A stretch of 50,877 nucleotides of DNA, taken from contig CANPZW010000003.1 of assembly GCA_947589385.1 (NCBI GenBank), positions 1 to 50,877 of the forward strand, in the 5' to 3' direction. The notes under the pieces were generated by a model. The model was not told where the DNA came from, did not search any database, and saw only the letters and a list, made by a program, of their open reading frames with translations. This document shows, piece after piece, positions 44,115 through 50,877 of this stretch; position 1 is the stretch's first letter; every line of letters starts with the position of its first letter. A program made the position numbers and the translations under genes. The stretch is from an uncultured Clostridia bacterium (GTDB lineage: Bacteria; Bacillota; Clostridia; Christensenellales; Borkfalkiaceae).

Positions 44115-45491
44115 ATGGATAAGATTAGCTTATTGCAATCGCGCAGACAACAGCTTATCGAAGCAGGTAAAAATGTCCGCGCGGACATATGTTCGCTTAT
44201 CGATAAGGACAGCTTTGTGGAGCTATCCTGTTATAGCTTTTCCAAAAACGAATATTACGGCGAGGACGCTCAGGGCGAGGGTGTAGTCACAGGATTTGCA
44301 ACAATCGGTGACTATCCCTTTTATATTGTCGCCCAAAACGCCGCCGTGCTTTCGGGCGGAATCAGCAAGGCGAACTGTGAAAAGATTGAAAAGTGTTTGA
44401 ACCAGGCTGAAAAGTCATCTACTCCCGTAATCTGGCTGCTGTCCTCTCTCGGCGTACAACTGGGCGAGGGCATAGGCGCGCTTGAAGGGCTTGCGGCTTT
44501 GATTCTTAAATCGTCGCAGCTTAAAGGTAGCGTGCCGCAGTACTTAATCGTGAACGGAGAGGTCTATGGACAGCTTGCCGTGCTCGCGGGGATTTGCGAC
44601 TTTACGTATTTCGTCGATAAGAAAAGCGCGCTTGCGCCGTCAAGTCCGCTTGTTATTTCCGCAAAAAGCGGGGTAAATCTTTCGAAATTCGACATAGGCG
44701 GCGCTGCCGCCCTCAAAAACGCAAATATCGCGACCTTTACCGTCAAGGACTTTGGCGAAATCAAAAACAGCATCGCCGCAATCAACGAAATTATAACCCG
44801 CCCCGTCATAGACGGCGGGGAAATTAACGCATGCGTTGCAGAACTTGACGCAAAAGCCGACCGCAAAAACCTTTTGAAAATTTTTGACGAGAATACGGCA
44901 ATAGAACTTGGCTCGGGCTATTCCCCCGAAATAGGCTGCTATCTTGCGAGAGTGGGCGGCATAGCCGTAGCGGTTGCAATATTTTCAGAGGGCGACGGAG
45001 TGGAACTAAACGCGCTGAACGTGAGAAAAATAAGAGATTTTGCGGAATTTGCAAGCTGTTACGAACTTCCGTATGTTACTTTTGTAAACACGCTGGGTAT
45101 CAAAGCGGACATTCCCACCAACGATAGCCTTGTATTAAAGGAAATCGGTGAATACGTTTCCATACTCGACTGCATAGACGCGGCGAAAATTTCCGTGGTT
45201 TACGGTAAAGCTATCGGACTGGGATATACGCTGTTTGCGGCGAAGTCAATGGGTTATGATTACAGCTATGCGTTTGCAAACGCCAAAATCGCGTTGTTTG
45301 ACGGCGCACAGGGCGCGGAAATTGAATTTTCCGCCGACGGTAAAGCCGATAAGGCAAAACTTGCGGAGAAATATTCGGACGAAAATTCCGACCCTTTCAA
45401 CGCTGCCCAAGGCGGATATATTGACAACATAATTCAGCCCGCGTTTGCAAGGCAATATCTTTTCGCGTCGCTGCAAATGCTGTTGAAGTGA
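44115..45491 (+). CDS. Divergent acyl-CoA carboxyltransferase subunit (MmdA/12S-like)
   Basis: The protein is related to methylmalonyl-CoA decarboxylase alpha and the 12S transcarboxylase subunit, with two crotonase-fold halves over 458 residues. The start ATG 44115 has AGGAGA 4 nt upstream. The usual DSGGAR-type oxyanion segment is replaced by LLSSLGVQLGEGIGALEGLA, and the ALTDF segment by SALAPSSPLVISAKSG, so the catalytic face is unusual. The second half keeps YLARVGGIAVAV and FVNTLGIKAD. It heads an operon with an OadG-like subunit, a biotin carrier, a sodium-pump beta subunit and an OadA-like carboxyltransferase. Its acyl-CoA, if any, is unknown. Confidence 0.75.
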   Translation: MDKISLLQSRRQQLIEAGKNVRADICSLIDKDSFVELSCYSFSKNEYYGEDAQGEGVVTGFATIGDYPFYIVAQNAAVLSGGISKANCEKIEKCLNQAEKSSTPVIWLLSSLGVQLGEGIGALEGLAALILKSSQLKGSVPQYLIVNGEVYGQLAVLAGICDFTYFVDKKSALAPSSPLVISAKSGVNLSKFDIGGAAALKNANIATFTVKDFGEIKNSIAAINEIITRPVIDGGEINACVAELDAKADRKNLLKIFDENTAIELGSGYSPEIGCYLARVGGIAVAVAIFSEGDGVELNALNVRKIRDFAEFASCYELPYVTFVNTLGIKADIPTNDSLVLKEIGEYVSILDCIDAAKISVVYGKAIGLGYTLFAAKSMGYDYSYAFANAKIALFDGAQGAEIEFSADGKADKAKLAEKYSDENSDPFNAAQGGYIDNIIQPAFARQYLFASLQMLLK

Positions 45492-45498
45492 GGAACAG

Positions 45499-45873
45499 AT
45501 GCTGAACAGTTTGTTGGAAATCGTCCCGGGAACGGGCGATAAGGCGGGAAATTATTATTTCGACAACATGGGCGAACCTTTTGTTTACGCATTGATAGGT
45601 TTCGTTATTGTCTTTATCGGAATAGTAATTATCATCGCCGTGATTTGGCTTTTGGGGCTTTTAATGCGTAAAACGAACAATTTCGCATTTCTGACCCAAA
45701 GGAAGAACAGGAAAGAACCGGAAAAAGAGCGTATTACGCCTTCCGACGCCGCCGAAGGGGACAATGACGTGCCCGACGAAGTAAAAGCGGCGATAATCGC
45801 GGCAATTATGGCGTATTACGAAACGTCAAAACCGCAATGCGAATTTAAAGTCAAAAGAATAAAGAGGCTGTAA
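45499..45873 (+). CDS. Sodium-pump decarboxylase gamma (OadG-like) subunit
   Basis: This 124-residue protein has one membrane helix (about 30-58, rich in Ile/Val/Phe) and a hydrophilic tail ending FKVKRIKRL. The helix and the AAIIAAIMAYYE segment are typical of OadG/MmdD subunits, which hold the decarboxylase complex together at the membrane. GAGGAA lies just before the ATG, 7 nt after the carboxyltransferase stop. Confidence 0.82.
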   Translation: MLNSLLEIVPGTGDKAGNYYFDNMGEPFVYALIGFVIVFIGIVIIIAVIWLLGLLMRKTNNFAFLTQRKNRKEPEKERITPSDAAEGDNDVPDEVKAAIIAAIMAYYETSKPQCEFKVKRIKRL

Positions 45874-45885
45874 GGAGAATAAATT

Positions 45886-46239
45886 ATGCGAAATTTTGTA
45901 GTGACTATCGACGGTAAAAGCTATCAGGTAGGTGTTGAGGAGGTAGGCGAAAGCGCAGAGGTTAAAAATATTGCGCCCGTTGCCGAGCCCGTAAAGGCTC
46001 AGCCCGTAAAATCCGCCGCGCCCCAAAGCGGCGAAAAGATTTTATCGCCGTTTCCCGGACTTATTAAAAATTTAGTAGTTGCCGACGGTGCGGCTGTCAA
46101 AAAAGACCAGCCCATAATCGTTCTGGAAGCAATGAAAATGGATAACGAAATTACCGCTCCCTGTGACGGTAAAATTACTTTCAACGTAGCAAAGGGCGCA
46201 AACGTCGAAACGAACACACTTCTTGCGGTGATTTGCTGA
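45886..46239 (+). CDS. Biotin carboxyl carrier protein of the decarboxylase
   Basis: This 117-residue protein carries the biotin attachment motif EAMKM with Lys84. A short Pro/Ala linker separates an N-terminal strand from the C-terminal biotinyl domain (SPFPGLIKNLVVADGAAV, then GKITFNVAKGANV). It shuttles carboxyl groups between the carboxyltransferase and the membrane beta subunit. AAGGAG precedes the ATG; the gap to the next gene is 11 nt. Confidence 0.93.
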   Translation: MRNFVVTIDGKSYQVGVEEVGESAEVKNIAPVAEPVKAQPVKSAAPQSGEKILSPFPGLIKNLVVADGAAVKKDQPIIVLEAMKMDNEITAPCDGKITFNVAKGANVETNTLLAVIC

Positions 46240-46250
46240 GCGGAGGAAAT

Positions 46251-47495
46251 ATGCAAAGTTTACTTGCAGTGGACTTTGGTGGAATTTTCGGCGGACTGTA
46301 CGAGCAAATGGGCTTTATGCAGGGAAGCTGGCAGAACTATGTGATGATTTTAATATCGCTTGTTCTGATATATCTTGCCATTGTCAAGGGATTCGAGCCG
46401 ATGCTGTTGTTGCCCATTGCATTCGGAATGTTGCTTATAAACATTCCCGGGGCTGAGCACGTTCTTTGGGGCGAACATCCCGAGGGAAATACTTCTTACG
46501 ACGCCGTATATCCCGAAACGCGCGGGCTGTTGTGGTATTTGTACTTCGGCGTTGACAAGGTAATTTATCCGCCTTTGATATTCCTCGGTATAGGAGCTAT
46601 GACCGACTTCGGACCCTTAATAGCAAACCCCAAAAGCATGCTTATCGGCGCGGGTGCGCAGCTCGGCATATTCATAGCGTTCATTCTTGCGATACTTTTC
46701 GGTTTTTCCGTCGCGGCTGCGGCGGCAATAGCTATAATAGGCGGCGCGGACGGACCTACGGCAATTCTTGTAACCACGCGTCTTGCGTCGGACCTTTTGC
46801 CTATGATAGCCATTGCGGCTTATTCGTATATGGCTCTTATTCCGCTGATACAGAAGCCGCTAATGAAACTTTTGACGACCAAAAAGGAGAGAACTATTCG
46901 TATGAAGCCTCTTCGCCAGGTCAGCAAACTTGAAAAAATCCTCTTTCCAATCGTCGTAACTTTGGTTATGGGCATAATTCTGCCCGATTCCATAGCGTTG
47001 CTCGGTATGCTTATGCTGGGCAATTTAATGAAAGAGTCGGGCGTTGTGGATAGACTCTCCACGCAGGCGCAGAACGGACTTATGAATACAATTACGATTT
47101 TCCTCGGCGTATCCGTAGGTTGCAAGGCGAAGGGAGAGCTGTTTTTACAAATCGAAACCGTTGAAATTATTTTAATAGGCTTGTTCGCTTTTATCATGGG
47201 TACGATAGGCGGCTTGCTCGTGGCAAAGCTGATGTGCAAAATTACAAAGGGTCAGATAAATCCCTTGATAGGCTCTGCGGGCGTTTCCGCCGTGCCTATG
47301 GCAGCGAGAATTTCGGAGGATATGGGGCGTAAGTACGACCCGCAAAACCACTTGTTGATGCACGCCATGGGTCCGAATGTTGCGGGCGTTATCGGTTCTG
47401 CGATAGCCGCGGGCATATTGCTTGCATGCTTCGGCAAGTATTCTGACGGCTCGGCGCTGCAATCGGCAATTCAGACATTGACTGCTATGGTATAA
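46251..47495 (+). CDS. Sodium-pumping decarboxylase beta subunit (OadB/MmdB family)
   Basis: The beta subunit decarboxylates carboxybiotin and exports sodium ions. The 414-residue protein has about nine hydrophobic helices and the family-specific segments LIFLGIGAMTDFGPLIANPKS, GGADGPTAILVT, GVSVGCKA and GPNVAGVIGSAIAAG. The ATG at 46251 is chosen over TTG 46233 because GGAGG lies 4 nt upstream of it. It is the only membrane pump in the operon. Confidence 0.93.
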   Translation: MQSLLAVDFGGIFGGLYEQMGFMQGSWQNYVMILISLVLIYLAIVKGFEPMLLLPIAFGMLLINIPGAEHVLWGEHPEGNTSYDAVYPETRGLLWYLYFGVDKVIYPPLIFLGIGAMTDFGPLIANPKSMLIGAGAQLGIFIAFILAILFGFSVAAAAAIAIIGGADGPTAILVTTRLASDLLPMIAIAAYSYMALIPLIQKPLMKLLTTKKERTIRMKPLRQVSKLEKILFPIVVTLVMGIILPDSIALLGMLMLGNLMKESGVVDRLSTQAQNGLMNTITIFLGVSVGCKAKGELFLQIETVEIILIGLFAFIMGTIGGLLVAKLMCKITKGQINPLIGSAGVSAVPMAARISEDMGRKYDPQNHLLMHAMGPNVAGVIGSAIAAGILLACFGKYSDGSALQSAIQTLTAMV

Positions 47496-47505
47496 CGGAG
47501 AAATT

Positions 47506-48933
47506 ATGGAAGGTAAAAAAGTTTTAATTACAGATACAATTTTGCGCGACGCGCACCAATCTCACGCCGCAACGAGAATGAAATTCGAAGAAATGGAGCC
47601 CATGCTCGAACTTTTGGACGATATAGGTTACTATTCTTTGGAAGCGTGGGGCGGCGCAACGTTCGATTCTTGTTTGAGATTTTTGAACGAGGACCCGTGG
47701 GACAGACTTCGGAACCTCAAAAAACATTTAAAAAAGACGCCCATTCAAATGTTATTGCGCGGTCAGAACCTGCTGGGTTACAGGCATTATGCGGACGACG
47801 TCGTTGATAAATTTGTTGAAAAATCTATCGAAAACGGAGTGGGGGTGATTAGGCTTTTCGACGCGCTGAACGACCCGAGAAACCTTAAAGCCTCGATAAA
47901 CGCAATAAAAAAGTACGGCAGCGGCGGAAAATGCGTGTGCGAATGTGCGATTTCATACACGACCAGCCCAGTACATACGACGGAATATTTTGTTAATCTT
48001 GCAAAGCAGTTCGAGGATATGGGCGCGGACAATATCTGCATAAAAGATATGGCGAATTTGCTTTTGCCTTTCACCGCGTACGAGCTGGTTAAGGAATTAA
48101 AGGCAAAACTCCGTTCCGAAACAAAGGTGCATCTGCATACCCATAACACGACGGGTACGGGCGACATGATAAACCTTATGGCGATTCAGGCGGGGGTAGA
48201 TATTGTTGACTGCGCGCTGTCGCCCCTCGGAAACGGAACATCCAATCCCGCAACCGAACCGCTTGTCGCGGCACTTAAAGGCACGCCTTACGACACGGGA
48301 ATAGATATACAGAAACTTTTACCCGCGGTAAACCACTTCAAAAAAGTCGCGGCAAGGCTTGAAAAAGACGGTTTCCTCAACCCTAAGGTTAGGTCAATCG
48401 ATATAAATACTCTGATTTATCAGGTGCCCGGCGGAATGCTTTCGAACCTTATGAGCCAGCTGAAACAGGCAGGCAAGGAGGAAAAACTTGCGGAATGTCT
48501 TGCCGAAGTGCCCGTCGTCAGAAAGGACTGCGGATATCCGCCTTTGGTAACCCCGTCAAGCCAGATTGTGGGAACGCAAGCCGTTTGGAACGTTTTGAAC
48601 GGAAGATATAAGACTATAACCGCCCAATTCAAGGATTTGATTTTAGGTAAATACGGGCAGGTGCTGGGCGAAAAAAATAAAGAAATCGAAAAAATGTGCA
48701 CGGCGCACGGCGAAAAGATAATAACTTGCCGCCCCGCGGATTTGATTGCCGACGAATTTGATTCGCTAACAAAAACGGTCAAGGAAATGGGCTATTATAC
48801 GAAAGAAGAAGATGTTCTGTCGTATGCGCTCTTCCCCGAAGTTTCGACAAATTTCTTTAAATGGCGTAAGGCGAAGGATACGGGCGTTGACAGCGATATG
48901 GCTAAAAACCCCGACAGGGTTTATCCCGTATAA
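47506..48933 (+). CDS. Oxaloacetate decarboxylase alpha / pyruvate carboxylase subunit B-type carboxyltransferase
   Basis: This TIM-barrel carboxyltransferase moves CO2 between biotin and pyruvate/oxaloacetate. The 475-residue protein begins ITDTILRDAHQSHAATR, has Lys180 in IKDMANLL, and metal-binding HTHNT with His211 and His213. It ends before any biotin domain, because the operon encodes a separate biotin carrier. The combination suggests oxaloacetate decarboxylation coupled to sodium export, but the first gene of the operon would also allow a transcarboxylase-like reaction. ACGGAG precedes the ATG. Confidence 0.93.
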   Translation: MEGKKVLITDTILRDAHQSHAATRMKFEEMEPMLELLDDIGYYSLEAWGGATFDSCLRFLNEDPWDRLRNLKKHLKKTPIQMLLRGQNLLGYRHYADDVVDKFVEKSIENGVGVIRLFDALNDPRNLKASINAIKKYGSGGKCVCECAISYTTSPVHTTEYFVNLAKQFEDMGADNICIKDMANLLLPFTAYELVKELKAKLRSETKVHLHTHNTTGTGDMINLMAIQAGVDIVDCALSPLGNGTSNPATEPLVAALKGTPYDTGIDIQKLLPAVNHFKKVAARLEKDGFLNPKVRSIDINTLIYQVPGGMLSNLMSQLKQAGKEEKLAECLAEVPVVRKDCGYPPLVTPSSQIVGTQAVWNVLNGRYKTITAQFKDLILGKYGQVLGEKNKEIEKMCTAHGEKIITCRPADLIADEFDSLTKTVKEMGYYTKEEDVLSYALFPEVSTNFFKWRKAKDTGVDSDMAKNPDRVYPV

Positions 48934-48941
48934 AAAATGAA

Positions 48942-48967
48942 ACGGCGTGGACATCAGTTCACGCCGT
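48942..48967 (+). other. RNA hairpin between oadA and the flavoprotein gene
   Basis: An 11 bp stem (48942-48952 with 48957-48967, one G·U pair) has loop ATCA. No T-run follows, so it is not a standard terminator. It ends 10 nt before the next ATG, with AAGG between them, and could limit readthrough or stabilise the upstream mRNA. Confidence 0.45.
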
Positions 48968-48977
48968 AAGGTTTATT

Positions 48978-50201
48978 ATGAAAAGAGTTGCGGTCATAGG
49001 CGCGGGCGCTGCCGGACTTATGGCGGCGTATGCCGCCGCAAGAAACGGCAACGACGTAACGGTATTTGAAAAAAACGAAAAATGCGGCAAAAAAATCTAT
49101 ATAACGGGCAAGGGGAGATGCAATCTTACCCATGACTGCGACGAGCGTGAATTTTTGCAAAACGTCGTTTCCAACCCGAAATTTCTGACGGGCGCAATTT
49201 ACGCTTTTTCTCCCGCCGAAACGGTAAGATTTTTCGAGGAAGGCGGTTTAAAGCTGAAAACCGAGCGCGGGGCAAGGATTTTTCCCGCTTCGGATAAAGC
49301 CAGCGACGTCACAAAATGCCTTGAAAACTATTGTAAAAATGTCGGAGTAAGCTTTAAATTCAACGAACAGGTAACAAAAATCGACATTTTACATAGTACT
49401 GTGTCACACATAATTACGGAAAATGGCGAATATAATTTTGATTGTGCCGTCGTTTGTACGGGTGGTGTAAGTTATTCGTCAACAGGCTCTACGGGCGACG
49501 GATACGGTTTTGCAAGGGCTGCGGGCCACGAAATCGTTACTCTTAAACCCGGGCTTTGCGGGCTTGATTTAAAGGGAACATATTTTAAAGATTTGCAGGG
49601 TTTGTCGCTGAAAAACGTTGGATTAAGCGTTTATTACGGCGATAAATGCATTAAAAGCTTATTCGGCGAAATGCTTTTTACACATTACGGCATTTCCGGT
49701 CCCGTCGTTTTGTCGGCTTCCAGTCTTATCAACCGTCTTGATTTGTCTCAGGTTAAGCTTGTTCTCGATTTAAAACCCGCGCTTTCCGACGACCAGCTGA
49801 ATAAACGCATTTTGCGTGACTTTGACGAATATAAAAATAAATCTTTATATAATTGTTTAAAAGAACTTCTGCCGTCGGCTTTAATACCCGTGATACTCGA
49901 CAGAAGCAGCGTTGACGGGGAGAAAAAGGTTAATTCCGTTACCAAAACGGAGCGCATGAACATATTGACATGCGTTAAGAAATTTGATATGCTTGTATCG
50001 TCCTTGCGTGGGTTTGACGAAGCCATAATAACCTGCGGCGGGGTTGACGTTAAGCAAATCGACCCTAAGACAATGGAAAGCAAACTTGTAAAAGGACTGT
50101 ATTTTTGCGGCGAAGTGCTTGACGTTGACGCGTTCACGGGCGGTTTTAATTTGCAAATCGCCTTTTCCACAGGATTTGCCGCAGGCAACGCAATAAAATA
50201 G
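48978..50201 (+). CDS. HI0933-family (YhiN/BaiN-like) FAD-dependent oxidoreductase
   Basis: This 407-residue flavoprotein has the FAD-binding start KRVAVIGAGAAGLMAAYAAARNG, the family signature GKKIYITGKGRCNLTH, CTGGVSYSSTGSTGDGY, and the C-terminal GLYFCGEVLDVDAFTGGFNLQIAFSTG. The substrate is unknown for most family members. Residues 139-146 (HSTVSHII) are read through one copy of the dispersed AGTAC motif, in the same frame as in miaA. In Clostridia this gene often precedes cmk, as here. Confidence 0.92.
   Translation: MKRVAVIGAGAAGLMAAYAAARNGNDVTVFEKNEKCGKKIYITGKGRCNLTHDCDEREFLQNVVSNPKFLTGAIYAFSPAETVRFFEEGGLKLKTERGARIFPASDKASDVTKCLENYCKNVGVSFKFNEQVTKIDILHSTVSHIITENGEYNFDCAVVCTGGVSYSSTGSTGDGYGFARAAGHEIVTLKPGLCGLDLKGTYFKDLQGLSLKNVGLSVYYGDKCIKSLFGEMLFTHYGISGPVVLSASSLINRLDLSQVKLVLDLKPALSDDQLNKRILRDFDEYKNKSLYNCLKELLPSALIPVILDRSSVDGEKKVNSVTKTERMNILTCVKKFDMLVSSLRGFDEAIITCGGVDVKQIDPKTMESKLVKGLYFCGEVLDVDAFTGGFNLQIAFSTGFAAGNAIK
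49395..49415 (+). repeat. Dispersed AGTAC motif, copy 5 (inside the HI0933-family gene)
   Basis: AGTACTGTGTCACACATAATT, preceded by CAT. It is closest to the intergenic copy at 16312. It is read as His-Ser-Thr-Val-Ser-His-Ile-Ile, the same frame as the miaA copy. Confidence 0.65.
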
Positions 50202-50363
50202 CGCAATTTTTACTCGGCTGTCCGCCATAGACGCAAAAGTTTGATTTAATCAAATGCGGAAGAATACGCGGAATATCACGCGGTTGATTTTAATTAAAAT
50301 TTTTTTGCGAATTTAAGCTACGGTAAAGTTTAAGTCATTATAGATTAAGGTTATTATTATAAT

Positions 50364-50877
50364 ATGATAGCAATCAGAGGGGCAACGACGGTTGACGGCG
50401 ACCGCCCGCAATTCATAAAGGACGTCGTAAAAGAGCTGTTGGAAGAAATTTTCAAACGCAACGGGCTGACGGAAGAAAACGCGGTCTGCATGCTGTTTTC
50501 AAACACTTCGGATTTACATTCTTTGTACCCCGCGAAAGCGGCGCGTGAAGCGGGCTTTTTCGGCTGTCCGATGTATTCCTCGCTCGAACCCGAAATGGAA
50601 GGCGCGCTTGAAAAGTGCATAAGGGTTATGGTGCTTGCCGAAGGGCAAAAACCGCCCGTACATGTTTATCTGAGGGGAGCAAAAGCGCTCCGCGCGGATT
50701 TGAGCGGAATTTATAACGTCGCCATTGACGGTCCTGCGGGTAGCGGAAAAAGTACAATTTCAAAGATATTAGGCAAAAAATTGAACATTTTGTGCCTCGA
50801 TACGGGCGCAATGTACCGCGCTTGCGCCTTAAAATGCCTATGGTCGGGCGTACCCGCGGACGATGAAACCTGCGTTT
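50364..50877 (+). CDS. aroH-cmk: Chorismate mutase (AroH) fused to cytidylate kinase (Cmk), cut at the window edge
   Basis: The reading frame runs from ATG 50364 to the window end without stop; 171 codons are visible. Residues 1 to about 115 are AroH-type chorismate mutase: RGATTV with Arg5, PAKAARE with Arg61, [12 protein letters not shown] with Arg87, and VYLRG with Tyr102, matching the active-site residues of Bacillus AroH. The frame then passes directly into Cmk: [15 protein letters not shown] with P-loop 123-131 and LDTGAMYRA. AroH makes prephenate for Phe/Tyr; Cmk phosphorylates CMP/dCMP. The 162 bp before it (50202-50363) is AT-rich, with a weak palindrome near 50285-50305 and no convincing promoter. 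Confidence 0.88.
   Translation, partial: MIAIRGATTVDGDRPQFIKDVVKELLEEIFKRNGLTEENAVCMLFSNTSDLHSLYPAKAAREAGFFGCPMYSSLEPEMEGALEKCIRVMVLAEGQKPPVHVYLRGAKALRADLSGIYNVAIDGPAGSGKSTISKILGKKLNILCLDTGAMYRACALKCLWSGVPADDETCV

Overview
The window looks like a chromosome segment from a Gram-positive anaerobe of the Bacillota, most likely class Clostridia. The evidence is SpoVG, a spoIIIE/ftsK–rimO–pgsA–cinA–recA–rny run, a miaB–mutS–mutL–miaA–ynbB run, a sodium-pump decarboxylase operon, AGGAGG-type ribosome sites, and at least nine sigma-A-type promoters with a 17 bp spacer. Genus or family cannot be fixed from the sequence. There are no rRNAs, transposases, prophage genes or CRISPR arrays. It reads as a core-genome region, and its novelty lies in gene fusions, altered catalytic sites and small regulatory DNA.

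Layout. 1-2160: an unassigned stub with a bidirectional terminator, spoVG on the minus strand, and murC. 2212-12027: the ftsK promoter, then ftsK, rimO, pgsA, cinA, recA and nadE, tightly packed with 1-8 nt overlaps or short gaps and closed by a terminator. 12060-13816: rny with its own promoter and terminator. 13884-16293 (minus): a flavodoxin-like gene and a PadR-type regulator fused to a membrane domain. 16355-17770: an acyl-ACP thioesterase and a YgjP-type metallopeptidase. 17777-25561: a leader region, carA, a carB-dapF fusion, a cysteine desulfurase and thiI. 25585-27807 (minus): a class A penicillin-binding protein. 27851-36871: miaB, mutS, mutL, miaA, ynbB and a PD-(D/E)XK-type protein. 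36950-39018 (minus): groES-groEL. 39037-41527: dCMP deaminase, cyclophilin and purB. 41621-41768 (minus): tRNA-Trp with its own promoter and terminator. 41789-43982: proC, rnhA and a VTT-domain membrane protein. 44053-48933: a five-gene biotin-dependent decarboxylase/transcarboxylase operon. 48978-50877: an HI0933-family flavoprotein and the start of an aroH-cmk fusion cut by the window edge.

Most interesting points. (1) One 1346-residue protein joins complete carbamoyl-phosphate synthase large subunit to a diaminopimelate epimerase domain whose first catalytic cysteine is alanine. (2) The carA leader has a promoter, a short ORF, a U-rich stretch and a terminator whose left arm contains the ORF stop codon. 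This resembles UTP-sensing translational attenuation of the enteric pyrBI/pyrE kind. (3) A 19-21 nt palindromic motif built around AGTAC-TATG-N5-CATAA recurs about once every 7-9.5 kb from 16 kb onward, and in two genes it is read in the same frame. (4) Chorismate mutase is fused to cytidylate kinase. (5) The decarboxylase operon carries two different carboxyltransferase subunits around one biotin carrier and one sodium-pump beta subunit.
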